Positions 30,465 through 41,604 are shown, counted from the first letter of the stretch. The stretch is DNA of 64,000 bases from Zeus faber (GCA_960531495.1 OY482851.1:18954636-19018635), one strand, 5' to 3'. Notes: generated by a model not told the origin, from the sequence alone. A program made the numbers and translations.

Positions 30465-32726
30465 TTAAAGTCCCTGTAAGGTGAAGTTTATTGGAGATAA
30501 AACGCTGTGGAATAAAGACCTGGAGAAGAAGGCGCCTTCAGGGAGCCCATGGACACCCCCCCCCCCCCCCCCCCCGCGCCGTTGCGCCCACAATGTCCGC
30601 CCACACACAGCACAGATTATTAGAAGTAGATTATCTGCTCCATTGACAGAAACCTAAATAGGAGCCTATGCGCCCAAAACAATAAAGAACCATCCCGCTG
30701 GTTTGCCCGCACAGGTTACGTTAGCATTTGCTGCATTACCCTCTGGCCTGTGGAGGACCGAGCAGAGAGCATCGAAGAGTAGGGAGTCCCGCAGCCAGAG
30801 GTGGGAGCAATGATTTGAGTTGAGCACTGTAGTGGAACAGCAGCCTCTGATAGACTTTCTCCCCCAGAGGCTCACAGGAGGAGGTAGGAGCCCCCCCTGA
30901 GATCACAGGAACTCTAACACCTTCCTATGTTCTCAGAAAATAAGGATGCCCATTTCTGACAGAACGGAGACAGCAAGAATAACCATTTGACTCTGTTTGT
31001 TGTTTCGGCCAATACTGAGTCCACAAATTGCTCCCTCTTCTCCCCTCCTCTCCTTGCTTTACCTACAACCCCTTTTGTCCCCCTTTGATCAAGGCAGACC
31101 CCCTCATCGAGGGCCGGTCTCAAGACAGGTCTGGAAGGGAAAGACCCACATGGATAATTTGCATCTGCAATCCTTCCTTTGTGTTAAGCCTAAATTTGAA
31201 TCAATGTCAACCAATGTATTCTTTAATAATTGAAGTTACATTATTTCTGCAGATGTTTCTATGATGAATGATCCAACTCTCATCACGAATCGACCTAATT
31301 TGGCGAAGTTACTAATAATACTGTTTAAATGCATAAACTTTCATGCTAAACCCTAACCCTAACCCAGGTTGCCATTTGGTCGGCAACCGGGAAACCGCGA
31401 CCACCACCAGATTACAATATCCCATTGTGCATAGTAACATCTGATTAATTTAAGATGGTTTTATGACTTTTATTAGGAGTGTTGAAATTATTTTGTAATA
31501 GTTTGTAATTAGGAATCATTTTAATAGTTAATTAGTCATGAATGTTATGTTACTGAGAGAATGGTTGTGAAAGATGGTTAATGCCTGGACCATGTGTTTT
31601 GTTAAATTTTTATTTCTTTGTATGTAAACATTGTCACAGGAGTTTATTTAGTGAAATCATTGATTGATTTGAACATAGTGTTGTATGAAGATATGTGACT
31701 TTTTGCATGTAAAGTTAAATTACCTTCACTAGTCAGAGAATTATCAACAGCCAATAAGCATGGAAACCAAAAACTCTGCCTCCTCCGCCATTTTAAGGCA
31801 AGGAGACATTCCAGCCCCCCCAGGCAAGTGTTTCAGAGAAGCCGTGGACCACTCAGTCTTCAGGCTGGCCCTCACTCCAGCCCCATAAGTTTACTTTTAT
31901 TTTAGTTTAAGTTTTCTTTTATTTTCTTTAAGTCTTTGTTTAACTTTGGTTTGCGCACAATCTAGATTTTGTTAAACCAGCCTGCTCCAGCCACCCAGCT
32001 GAAGAATAGTATTTTCTTATGTTCTTTTTTTTTTGTATTTTTATCACTAAACCTTGCAGTTTTGCAACATTATTTTATTTTATCTTATTTTTTCAGTTTT
32101 TTCAACCGATCCACAAAGATTCAAAGTGTGGCACCATTTTTAAATCCTGCATTCTTTGTTTATTTTCTTGATAATTTCTTGCCTATACCATTGTATTGTT
32201 CTTACCATTTATTTTATTGGTTTCATTTCATTTTATGTTGACTGTAATTTCATTTGTTCAAGTATACTAGTATGTAAAATAAATCAATTCATTGGAAAGA
32301 GGTTGTCTGTTGGTATTCCTTAAGAGTTCAATTCAGAGGTCAGTGTAAATGGTCAAGAACTCATTAATGCTTCTTAGACTGATGAATTACGCTTAGTTTC
32401 CCCCAACTAAATCAAAATGGGGGATGTGTCCCTAAATGAGACAATTATTAATTATGAAAGTAGAGGTGAACACACAGGACTGGATTCAGCAGACTTTTAT
32501 ATTATTACATGGTTAACGCAAATGAGCGTGGTTTCAGCGTCTTCAGTGGACACGCCTACAGCATCTCGGAACAGAGGAAACTGGCAATTTTTTCCAAAAT
32601 TTGAAATAATTGTATAAAATTGCCAATTGTTTTTATCATTCAAATTTGGGTTTTGTGGTTAATAACACATTTTTCTGTGGTGTGACAAACTCAGAACACA
32701 ATTTTATAGGTTAACAGGTACTTTAA
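30465..32726. mobile_element. TTAA-flanked DNA transposon inserted in the RTE-like LINE
   Basis: TTAA lies at both borders (30465-30468 and 32723-32726). The left end then reads AGTCCCTGTAAGG and the right end, on the minus strand, AGTACCTGTTAACC, so the termini are short inverted repeats. Removing the insert with one TTAA joins the LINE peptide as LRIIINIHWPD (with one Trp codon now TGA), which fits the family exactly. This is direct proof of the insertion borders. The 2.26-kb insert has no transposase frame. It contains a C-run (30556-30575), a GC-richer block (30580-30900) and three telomere-like hexamers (31349-31365). TTAA targets fit piggyBac or Kolobok. Confidence 0.85.
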
Positions 32727-33030
32727 TATCCACTGACCAGACAAGATCAGCAATAACGATCTGTGGACAAGGACACAACTACTACCAGCAGTAGATGAAA
32801 TTAGAAGAAGATAGAGATGGATCGGGCACACACTACAATAACCAAGCTTTGACATGGAACCCTCAAGGGAAGAGGAAAAGAGGAAGGCCAAAGAGGACCT
32901 GATAACGGGATCTTCAGGCAGACTTCAAGAGACTGGGAAACACCTGGTTTCAGATAGGAAAGAAAGCTCATGTCCGAGAACTCTGAAGGTCCCGTGTCGA
33001 CAGCCTATACTCCAGGAGGAGTATAGGCTG
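32727..33030 (+). pseudogene. RTE-like LINE, C-terminal part after the insertion
   Basis: Reads NIHWPDKISNNDLWTRTQLL, then RRRRWIGHT, WNPQGKRKRGRPKRT (across a stop) and LGNTWFQIGKKAH, then REL-RSRVDSLYS. These are the C-terminal signatures of the same LINE as 28770-30464. Several stops and at least one frameshift are present. The end coincides with two perfect hairpins. Confidence 0.8.
33001..33030. repeat. Perfect hairpin (13-bp arms)
   Basis: CAGCCTATACTCC (33001-33013), AGGA, then the exact reverse complement (33018-33030). It overlaps the last LINE codons. Confidence 0.9.
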
Positions 33031-33034
33031 TCCA

Positions 33035-33088
33035 ATTTGAGTCACTTCACTTACAATATGACAATATTGTAAGTGAAGTGACTCAAAT
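33035..33088. repeat. Perfect hairpin (25-bp arms)
   Basis: Arms 33035-33059 and 33064-33088 are exact reverse complements around GACA. It begins five bases after the previous hairpin. Confidence 0.9.
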
Positions 33089-33197
33089 CGGAGAAGATTT
33101 AAATTATTAAATATTATTTCGTCCAAACCTTCATATTTTGCCTATGCTATAGCTAGGGAGATAACAGTGAAACTATGATCAAAACAGTCCTTATTGT

Positions 33198-33350
33198 ACA
33201 TTCTCTAATGGTGCTGACATTTTTATGAAGTTAAATAACAGTGAAATTAAACTACTGTATTAAGTATGTTTCTGGGGACGCCCGAGAACCTCTCGAAGGA
33301 TCCCTGGACATCACGTTGAGAACTATAGCGAATATTTTCCATACTCAGGC
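33198..33350. repeat. Dispersed repeat, copy 1 (TACATTCTCTAAT)
   Basis: Shares GTACATTCTCTAAT, then CTGGGGACNCCC and GAACCTCTCGAA in the same order with 49838-49990. The second block resembles hAT-type ends. The class is not settled. Confidence 0.45.
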
Positions 33351-33813
33351 ATGGAGACTTGTGCCTGAATACAGGTTTTTAGAAAATAATATTTTTTTAT
33401 TATTAATAATAACAATAATAATAATGTAATAATACAGGGTCCAAACTATGCGCAGGCACTCACTTCCAGGGATCAATTCATCACAGGAGTAGCAGAGTAT
33501 GGTGGAGGTATCCATCTCCCTTCAGCGGGATATGTTAAAAAAATGTCATGGCGGCAGTGTTGTGGTCAGGGGTGTGATGGATGGGCTCAGGGCGGCTCTG
33601 GGGGCATCGCTCATCGCTCAGGCGTCAGCTCAGGGTCTGCCACACCAGCCCCCTGACACCCCGAATCCTGAGCAGCATGGAGGGAAACCTGCAGAGTCAG
33701 GGCTCCACCCCCGGTAAATAGTAGATACACACTTTACTGGAACTGTACTTTCTTACACAATTTGTTGGAAATAATGAATAAATAATCACGTTGAAGCAGG
33801 ATCAGGGCTACAG

Positions 33814-33816
<3 letters not shown>
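33351..33816. other. No recognisable gene
   Basis: A short (AAT)n run at 33395-33432 and mixed DNA. The 72-codon frame 33499-33717 has no domain. Confidence 0.45.
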
Positions 33817-33887
<71 letters not shown>

Positions 33888-33992
33888 GCGTGCATGTGTG
33901 TTTGCCTGCTAAGCCTGACGGATCTTTGATGGCAGGGGTTGAGATATGATGCCTTTCCTCTACCCACACACATACACACACACACACACACA
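33817..33992. repeat. Two (GT)n/(CA)n microsatellites
   Basis: Interrupted (GT)n at 33817-33901 and a short (CA)n at 33966-33992, in opposite strand sense about 65 bases apart. Confidence 0.9.
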
Positions 33993-34417
33993 TAGACAGC
34001 ATCATTATAATTTCACCGCTCTGGTGCTGTGATGCACTGATAAGTCAAGCTCATAATCTGTAAAAGAGATGGAAGGGCTAATATTTAGTTTACTTCTAAT
34101 GCTCGGAATCAGCTTTTAACACATTGACTTTTTTGAATACTCGGAAACGTTGACTTGGTTTGAAAATGTTTGTGTTTTATGTACTGTATTTAGATTGGAT
34201 TTAAAGAAGATAGGTGCCGAGAATGAGCCAATATGTCTGTCTGTCAGTCCATCTATAGATATGATATTGAGGAGTTTGACAGGACTTGGTGCCCTCTGAA
34301 CAACACTTCGATAGTGATTCAGTGAAGAAACTCAGAAGCCATCAATGAGACGGTGTAAGAGTTACTTTTATTGTCACATTGTCCATTGGTCTTCCTTCGA
34401 GGCTAATAAGGTACAAT
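33993..34417. other. No recognisable gene
   Basis: No supported feature. Confidence 0.45.
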
Positions 34418-35012
34418 AAACTTTCCTGCTCCCTGTAGGCAACCTGCTTCCTGTAGAACTTCCTACATCCTGTAGACATTCATGTAGACATCCCTGTTTT
34501 TGTAGACCTTCCTGCTTCCAGTAGACCTTCCTGTTGCCTGTAGACCGTAATGCTTCCGGTAGACGTTCCTGCTGTATGTTGACCTTCATGCTTTCAGTGG
34601 ACGTTCCTGCTGTATGTTGACCTTCATGCTTTCAGTAGATATTCCTGTTGCCTGTAGACCTTCATGCTTCCAGTAGATCTTCCTGTTGCCTGTAGACCTT
34701 AATGCTTCCGGTAGATCTTTTGGTTGACTGGAGACCTTACTGCTTCCTCTAGACCTTCCTGTTGCCTGTAGACCTTCCTGCTGTATGTTGAGCTTCATTC
34801 TTCCAGTAGATATTCCTGTTACCTGTAGACCTTCATGCTTCCAGTAGATCTTCCTGTTGCCTGTAGACCTTCATGCTTCCAGTAGATCTTCCAGTCACCT
34901 GTAGACCTTCCTGCTTCCTGTAGACCTTCCTGCTGTATGTTGAACTTCATGCTTCCAGTAGATATTCCTGTTGCCTGTAGACCTTCATGCTTCCAGTAGA
35001 CCTTCCTGCTTC
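34418..35012. repeat. Minisatellite, 18-19 bp unit
   Basis: About 30 diverged tandem copies of a unit like CTTCCTGCTTCCTGTAGAC, with variants ATGCTTCCAGTAGAT and CTGCTGTATGTTGAC. The variants recur in a higher-order pattern. Minus-strand frames here (Gly-Ser-Arg-Lys-Val-Tyr repeats) are by-products. The array continues at 36014-36112 beyond an hAT insertion. Confidence 0.85.
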
Positions 35013-35020
35013 ATGAAGAC

Positions 35021-36013
35021 CAGGGGTGCCCACACTTTTTCGGCTTGTGAGCTACTTTTAAAATGACTAGGTCAAAATGATCTACCTAAATCTAAATGAT
35101 CTCTAAAATGCTAAATATATGTATTTATATATATATATATATATATATACTGAGTATACTTTATATATTCAATATATGTTGGCGTACCTTGCATCGCTGC
35201 ATGAACCTTTACAGCACAATACAATTAAATACATTTATGGTCACTACCTTACTCTGATGACTTGCACTGAATGGAGTCGACCAGGGTTGCGTAGTCCAAA
35301 CAGTAGCTGCTCGTAGCCAGCCTCAAGGCGGCTTCCAAATGATCATCAGTCATGGTGGAACAGTATTTGAACTTAATAATCTTCATGTGGGAACAGGCTG
35401 ACTTGCATAAATAAGTAGAGCTGAATAATGCAGTCAAGGAGGTAGCACATTTCCTCACGTTTGGGTACTTTTCTTCTGTGAGTAAGTTCCAAAACTGTCC
35501 ATGAGCCCTGGACTTCAGCTGAATGTCAACCTGTAGTGTCAACATCTCATCCTCCACTGCAGACGAGTTCAGGTCGAACAGTGTCTGAGTGAATCAACCT
35601 CCATATCTTCCCTATATGGGTAGCACATAAATGAAGTGATGGGCTCGAGTAAAGCAAAGTCTTGAAACCGTTTCTCAAAGTCTGACAGACAGTTTTAAAT
35701 CTGCTCTGTGTAGCGCTGTCAAGTTGCGCGCGCCCATCGGGGCGCTCCTCGCACCCCTCCGCTCATTGCCTTCCCTTGGGTCTCCAGCTCTGATGCAAGG
35801 TTTTAAAAGTTCCTCAAATCATGGCGCTGCAGCTTTGAGGACAGAAGTTACATTTTTCGTCCGAAAGCATTAACTGAACTGATCATGTTGACAACGGTTT
35901 TGTCTTTTCTTTGCATAATTATTATTATTTTTTTGAATGGCGCGCGATCTACCCGCACTACCTTTGCGATCGACTCTACCGGTCGATCGCGATCGACGTA
36001 TTGGGCACCCCTG
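35021..36013 (-). mobile_element. hAT transposon inserted into the minisatellite
   Basis: The ends are perfect 12-bp inverted repeats CAGGGGTGCCCA, flanked by an 8-bp duplication with two differences (ATGAAGAC at 35013-35020, ATGTAGAT at 36014-36021). The duplicated bases are part of the minisatellite unit, so the array was older. The 993-bp element keeps the C-terminal part of a transposase on the minus strand and a GC-rich right end with repeated GATCG words (35945-36000). The N-terminal and most of the catalytic region are deleted. A (TA)n run sits at 35127-35150. Confidence 0.85.
35249..35557 (-). pseudogene. hAT transposase C-terminal (dimerisation) remnant
   Basis: The 102-codon frame starts MEDEMLTLQVDIQLKSRAHG and contains FWNLLTEEKYPNVRKCA, ALFSSTYLCKSACSHMKIIK and TDDHLEAALRLATSSY. 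This is the hAT-family C-terminal dimerisation region as found in Charlie-like transposases. Upstream on the minus strand (35700-35560) a frameshifted piece reads FEKRFQDFALLEPI, so homology continues but the frame is broken. The usual protein is about 600 residues; here only the end remains. It is not functional. Confidence 0.8.
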
Positions 36014-36112
36014 ATGTAGATCTTCCTGCTTTATGTTGACTTCATGCTTCCAGTAGATCTTCCTGCTTCCTTTACAGTTTCCTGTAGACCTTCCTGGTTC
36101 CTGTAGGCCTGC
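36014..36112. repeat. Minisatellite, right part
   Basis: Continuation of the 34418-35012 array after the hAT insertion, about five diverged units. Confidence 0.8.
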
Positions 36113-36784
36113 TGTGTATCTTTTGAATACATTTTTTATGGATTCTTTCCTTTTTAATTTTCATTTGTTCCTTGCCCATCTCAAACCCTAGGTCTGGTAA
36201 GTGGCAAATTGTCCTGTAAGTCCTGGCCTGTAACACAGTTTTCAGGAGAAAAAAATGTGAAGAAAAATTCCCTCCATTTATCTATCTCCATGTTATGTCA
36301 ACTTCCAAAAGGAATAATTAGAGTCAATCCTACCAGTTTGAGTGTCAAGACTAAAGATATTATTTGATAGTCTTTTGTGTTTGTTGAGGAATTTTGCTCA
36401 GATCCTTGTAAATATGAAGAGAAATATTGAGTGTCAACTATTTGGAAATATAACTCTCACCAACTATGACAAGGAACTTCAAAATATTATGTCTTCTGCA
36501 TGAATTGACATCTTTCCCTGAGATGTTTGTGTACAAGCTATTCTCTACAAGCTTAACCTTTGCTGCAATCCCACCTGAACGAGGTAGTCAATTATTCAGT
36601 TCTTATTTCAGAATAAATTTTCAGTCCAGTATGTGGTGAGTTCATGGTGTACTCATCGTTTATTACAGCTCTTTGCAATGAATTGCTTCTAATACAAACA
36701 TTTTAAACTCTCAGAAAGTTAAGAATTGTACCTCAAATGCTGTGTTAGGATTTGTTCGATGTTCAAACCCTTCCTTGACCTTTA
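36113..36784. other. No recognisable gene
   Basis: AT-rich DNA with no supported feature. Confidence 0.5.
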
Positions 36785-38062
36785 TATGTGTCCCTCCACA
36801 GCTAAATTCGCCATCTCGCGCATTTCTAAAATCGCCAGGAGCAGCCAAATAAGTTGACTATTCTTTCATTCAAAACCATTCTTGAAGGAAAATTCGATTT
36901 TTCGTTCCTTTGTGTTTTTTTATTTATCTATTTTTTATCTCTCAACGTATTTTCAGAACCAGGTTTGCTTAATAAAAAGTAGAAAATGTTAAACTGTGGA
37001 GTTAAATATTCCTGTTAGATTACATGGGGAAACGTAGTTTAGTTTAATGTGATATGAAGTCACAATGTGAAACCGTTTTGATAGAATTCAACCTTTAAAT
37101 CGTACTACTTTTACACACACACAGAGCCATTGTTGTGAAACAGCGAAGAAGAAAAACCCTTCGCGTTACGCACCTACACTTCCGTGTACAGACCGTTAAA
37201 GCACAGCACAGGGGTGTTTCGGTCTCACTTGTCTGTGAAAGCTTTCTTTCCCATATCGTCATGGATTATGCGAAGTGGGTGGCGGAAGCTCTGAATCATA
37301 TTTCCGACCTTAATCTGACTTGGATAGATTCAAGTCAGTGTTAGCAGCGCGTAGTGAACTTCATTTTCCGCGATGATAGTCAGTTCTCCGACGGCAACGC
37401 GGAGAACGACAGCGATGCTGAATCTGATATTACTCCGGACTTGGAGAACATTTCAAACAGCGGATTTCAAACTCAATGTGACGATGAAACGGAATATTTT
37501 CAAGAACCAGCGGAGGAGACCGACGATACTCCCGCTGTTGTTACAACAGACGAAGTTCATGGCATGATGAAGTCCGTTGAGGTTGTAACAGATTTTCAAA
37601 TTTCAGATTGACTGAGACTGATAATATTGACTGATAAAACTTCTCCAGAGACTGATAAAATTGATGGACTCTACATTTTGTTGTGTTGTCCGTACTTTTA
37701 AACTCCAAAATAATTCCACTTTTATAAAACATGTATATTCTTACTGTTAAATAAAAGCTGTTTTTTAAAAACAAAATTTGTTGTATTGTTGAGCTGTTCG
37801 TGATTGGCCCATTCAGCAGTATGTTAATTAGCCATGAGGCTTTGTTTGTCCATCAACCCCATTTGCATTCTGGGAACTAGCTGAATGAACCTGGTGTGGG
37901 TAAAGCTTTGGAGGTGATTATCTCAGAAACACAGTTTACCACACCCTTGTCATTAACAAGTCATAGCTTTAAAAATATTTGCTCTGATTCTCCACTTTCA
38001 AATGATGCAAAAAACTCGAAAGACGCCAAATGACCCCAAAGTCAGTGCGGGTTGGTCACATA
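36785..38062 (+). mobile_element. Family A DNA transposon, copy 3 (most complete)
   Basis: The element starts ATATGTGTCCC and ends TTGGTCACATAT, so both ends are versions of ATATGTGACC in inverted orientation. It holds, in order, an AT-rich leader shared with copies 1, 2 and 4, the acidic coding block (37261-37611) and a tail shared with copy 1 ('CATAGCTTTAAAAATATTTG'). At 1,278 bp it is far shorter than an autonomous DNA transposon and lacks any catalytic domain. The target duplication is ambiguous because of the terminal AT alternation. Confidence 0.7.
37261..37611 (+). pseudogene. Acidic exon-like peptide of family A (copy 3)
   Basis: From ATG 37261 the peptide is MDYAKWVAEALNHISDLNLT, then Asp-Ser-Ser-Gln-Cys and a TAG stop (37342-37344) where copies 1 and 2 read Lys. 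The frame continues as VVNFIFRDDSQFSDG, an Asp/Glu-rich stretch, TPDLENISNSGFQ and ETEYFQEPAEETDD, and closes at 37609-37611 after diverging from copies 1 and 2 near 37585. Without the single stop it would be about 116 residues. It resembles the acidic N-terminal exon of a transposase or accessory protein. The function is unknown. Confidence 0.5.
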
Positions 38063-39117
38063 TGTTTGCCGTTTTGATATCAAAGATTTTAAAGATTTTA
38101 GTATCAAGGATTACTCAGCATAAATACAGGAATTTTCACCTGGGTTCCTGAAAACCAAAGTCTGTGAGATATACCATTAACATGATAAGATATGGATATC
38201 CTCTACATAATGTCATTTTATTATGGTAAATAGGCCATTCAAGCAAGGTGGCAATAGATAAACCTCAAAGGAAAAATCCAGGTTCTACTGTATGATGTCT
38301 ACAGCCTGTGTTTAACTGGTCATTCCAGTGCTACCTGCGTAATTCAGCAACACAGATGCAGCAATGCAGCAAACCAAAATACCTTATAAAACAAATAACA
38401 CAAATTAAATAAACAAATAGGTTTATAGGTTCTTTCATTTTGTATGGAGCCTTGCTGTCTGCTGGAGTGGGAGCCAAATTGGAAGCCATTTTATTTGGCC
38501 TTCATTATCGTTCTATGTCGTATTTTTCATATTTCAAAGATGAACCAAGCCCTATCCACATTTAAAACCGCCTCACTTCCCATCTGTAAAAACCCAAATC
38601 CCATGTGATACCATGTAAGCCCTCGCAACTTCCAGCTCCTACCCAACCGCCCTCGGATTGATAGTTGCTCTGTTGCTCGGGGCCCCATGGACTCCCGATC
38701 CCCCACGGCAGTCAGTCAATCTTCTTACTTTACAAGGTCTCTTCATCACATTGGGCTGAACCGAGGCCCGGCCTTGCTCAAGAGACCTTCCACCACCCCC
38801 GGGTGGAGGGAGCAGGGAGCCAGCGGGAGCACTCCCTCTCTACAGGTGCTCTCACTAGAACCTTTGTTGGGGGAGCAGCAGGTTGGCTTCCCCCCTGAGG
38901 TGCTTTCACAGCAGGAAGCCCCCCTGGAAAAGGCTCCTTTGAACAGAACAAACCAAGCTGACTTACAGCACGTGAATAACCAAACACCTAAGAGATAAAT
39001 CATACTTCTTCCCTGTGTTATATGATGAGTATGTGCTGCCGGTTTGGTGTGTATGCAATCTTGCAGTTTAGTATAAAGCCCCTTTCCTTCATTGAATCCA
39101 TAACATTGGTGGATAAA
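38063..39117. other. No gene confirmed; one arm of a long inverted repeat
   Basis: A GC-rich part (38620-38990) holds overlapping 70-103 codon frames on both strands without domains. The segment 38767-38888 matches 39880-39989 in inverted orientation (CACCCCCGGGTGGAGGG, then CTACAGGTGCTCTCACTAGA and so on). Confidence 0.4.
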
Positions 39118-39989
39118 AAAGTATATACATTACGTCATTTAGCAGAGCTGTTTTATCCAAAGTGACTTACAATTATTCAACCACCGATGGATGCAGCCAT
39201 CAGGAGCAATTAGAGGTTAAGTGTCTTGCTCAAGGACACTACAGCATGCTAGCAGGAGGAGCCTGGGATCGAACCAGCAACCTTTAGATTACTAGACAAC
39301 CAACTCTTCCTCCCCGGCTACAACAAAGGCAGTAGGTAGTTGTTCACACATTGGCCTCCTTTTTGAAAATATTATTTATGAAGTTTGATATGGATACAGT
39401 ACCCAATTGGTTACGGCTAGTACATTATGTCCAGTGTAGATGGGATGGTTTGGAACATCGACACTGGCTTCCTTTCTCACATAACACCAATATAGAACAT
39501 TGCCAGTAGATTTACGGCTTTCAGTGTGTGGTGTGGGGTAGGTGTGGTTTAAGCAGCCACACCTGTCTTCGTTCTAGGTAATTGGGCCCGGGATCAGGGT
39601 AGTTGTATAGCAACAGGTAAAACCCCAATCCCCACACACACAGGAAAAGAGCCCTTGTCATGAAATGTTGTCCATCTGCTCCAGGCTTGTTCCACCTTGC
39701 CCACTCTCTACAATAAAACTGGTGTGTATTGAACCCCATCGCCTGTGTCTCTTATGTCGGAGGGCCCTGAAAACACCACTTGGGTGGCATATGGCAGGCA
39801 AAACTGCCACAGTGCAAGTGGGAAAGGGGCTTTTGTGGAAGGTGTAATTACAGATCAAATCATCATCACTATCACTGTATCAGCCAACCTACTGCTCCCC
39901 AAACAAAAGTTCTACTGAGAGCACCTGTAGAGAGTGCTCACGCTGGCTCCCCGCTCTCTCAACCCGGGGGTGGTGGAGGGTCTCTTTAG
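38767..39989. repeat. Inverted repeat, arms of about 110-120 bp
   Basis: The arms lie at 38767-38888 and 39880-39989 and match closely through the GGTCTC, CCCCGGGTGG, AGAGGTGCTCTC-like and CAACAAAGGTTCT blocks. The 1-kb between them includes a SINE. It may be the ends of a foldback element or two inverted copies of a repeat. Confidence 0.6.
39118..39335 (-). mobile_element. tRNA-derived SINE (V-SINE-like)
   Basis: On the minus strand it has a tRNA-like head with 'GTTGGTTGTCTAGTAATCTA' and a good B box GGTTCGATCCC (39265-39275). The conserved body follows with CTTGAGCAAGACACTTAACC, and then the tail TTGTAAGTCACTTTGGATAA near 39150-39170. This is the layout of widespread fish SINEs with a conserved central domain. 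It is about 215 bp long and nearly full length; it has no coding capacity. Confidence 0.8.
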
Positions 39990-40934
39990 CACATCTATAT
40001 CTTTTCTTTTTAACCAAAACCCCCTTTTTTTGATCTCTTGGAGTCAATCTGAGTGATTGGCGTGAAAAGCTTTGATTTTAATTGATATAATTGACTATAG
40101 ATTCGCTTCAGCCAATGGCGATCGTGGCCGATTTCTTCCGCAACTGTGATTGGCCCGATTCTGATGCCAATCACTGGGATTGAATTCAAATGTTTGAAAA
40201 ATAAGGTTTTGTTTTAAAAATACTGGCATTTCCCATAAGATTCATGAAGGAGAGACTAGATTAGATGACAAAAGTATAACATTGAGTTAGAATTAAGACC
40301 GAAACAAAAAACAAGTAAATAAGGAATAAGCTTCAGTTTTGCTAAAGCAACAGCTGCTAAAAAATGTTCCATGTTCCATTTAAGATGAGGGTGTTATTGC
40401 ACAATACAGGTGTTATTATATAATAATGGTAAAATGTATTCGATTTTTTATTTTATTTTTTTTACAAAATGCGACATAATTACCTAATGTTTTGCACCAG
40501 CAAACTACTTTTATTTGAAGTATTATTCATTAATCTATTATTATTTAATAAAATAGTTTATCTAACGGAGTTCCTACAGCGCCTCCCCAGGTATTTAGTT
40601 TCCCTCAGACAAACTTCCACCCTGTCCTTCTGTTTTGATTTGCACTCCAGAAGGATGATGAATGGTCCCAGCACCACCTCCCCTAAGCAGGTGTAAACTC
40701 CGCTATCTTATCTTTCATGGGCGGTTTGGAACGTGTAGGTCACTGCTGCTCCCAAATAAATCACCTGTGTTATCGCATTCTGTTACAAAGTGAGTCGTCA
40801 CGACGGAGGTTCCGAGGCCTATTCCCCCTCTCCCCGACAGCCATTCAGAGGGAATAAATAATCCTGAGTCCTCCTGAAATATATATTTATATGAACATAA
40901 TGAACAGGGGGAATAACTCAAGTGATTTCTAACC
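39336..40934. other. No recognisable gene
   Basis: Contains an LTR-like stretch at 39525-39730 (TGTGGTGTGGGG ... CTACAATAAAACTGG) that I cannot confirm, one arm of the long inverted repeat, and AT-rich DNA. No supported gene. Confidence 0.4.
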
Positions 40935-41230
40935 CTTAAAGTGGACCTATTATACTCCTTTTCAATAAGTTAATACAGGTCTCTGAGGTCCCCAAAACCT
41001 GTCTTTGAAGTTTGTTTGCTAAAAAATATCACTTAGATTACGGATTTGAGCCTTTCTAACATGACTCTGTACCATCCTGTTCCAAATGGGTTGTTTCAGA
41101 GTGTGAAATGTAAATGAGCAGCTGAGCTCCGAGTTCTGTGAGCCAATGGGGATTGAGTTTGACTTCCGGGTTGCAGAATCTTTAATCGTCAAGGCCTAAT
41201 ATAAAAGATTGTTCCGACTTTCACCGCGGC
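40935..41230 (+). mobile_element. TTAA-family DNA transposon, copy B (3' end missing)
   Basis: It begins TTAAAGTGGACCTATTATAC and matches the right end of copy C (42319-42962) read on the minus strand: TACAGGTCTCTGAGGTCCCC, CAAAACCTGTCTTTGAAG, CATCCTGTTCCAAA and TAAATGAGC. It ends with the family word TTGTTCCGACTTTCACC near 41205-41221. The other terminus is not found. Confidence 0.65.
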
Positions 41231-41577
41231 GTCTGGAGCAGTGGGGAGCTTGGAGCACCATGGCACAGGGCGGGACCTAGGGCTTTATGGTTTCATTCAA
41301 TTACGGAAATGTCGGGAAAAAATAAAAAATAAATACATCTGGACACCACTCAGATTTTGAACTTCGAAATTTATATATAGTGTGGGTTCCAATAAACACA
41401 AACACAACATAAAAAAGAAAAAGCAAACAACAGAGAAATCTTTAATATAGAGCTGCGTATTCTGCATATTGAAAATGTAAGTAGCTCCCATAATAACCTC
41501 ACTAAACAACAAGAAAATTGGAGAATGAAGCTATTGATCACAACCCGTCCCAACCTCCGTCCCTCCCCCCCTCCCTT
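41231..41577. other. No recognisable gene
   Basis: No supported feature. Confidence 0.45.
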
Positions 41578-41604
41578 ACACACACACACATACACACACA
41601 CACA

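Noticed and set aside
34374..34798. Repeated Gly-Ser-Arg-Lys-Val-Tyr peptide frames on the minus strand
   Set aside because: They are translations of an 18-19 bp minisatellite, not a repeat protein.
34418..36112. Regularly spaced repeats suggesting a CRISPR-like array
   Set aside because: The units are contiguous and diverged with no unique spacers; the one interruption is an hAT transposon.
39525..39740. LTR-like stretch with promoter and AATAAA-like words
   Set aside because: No second LTR, primer-binding site, polypurine tract or gag/pol frame was found nearby.
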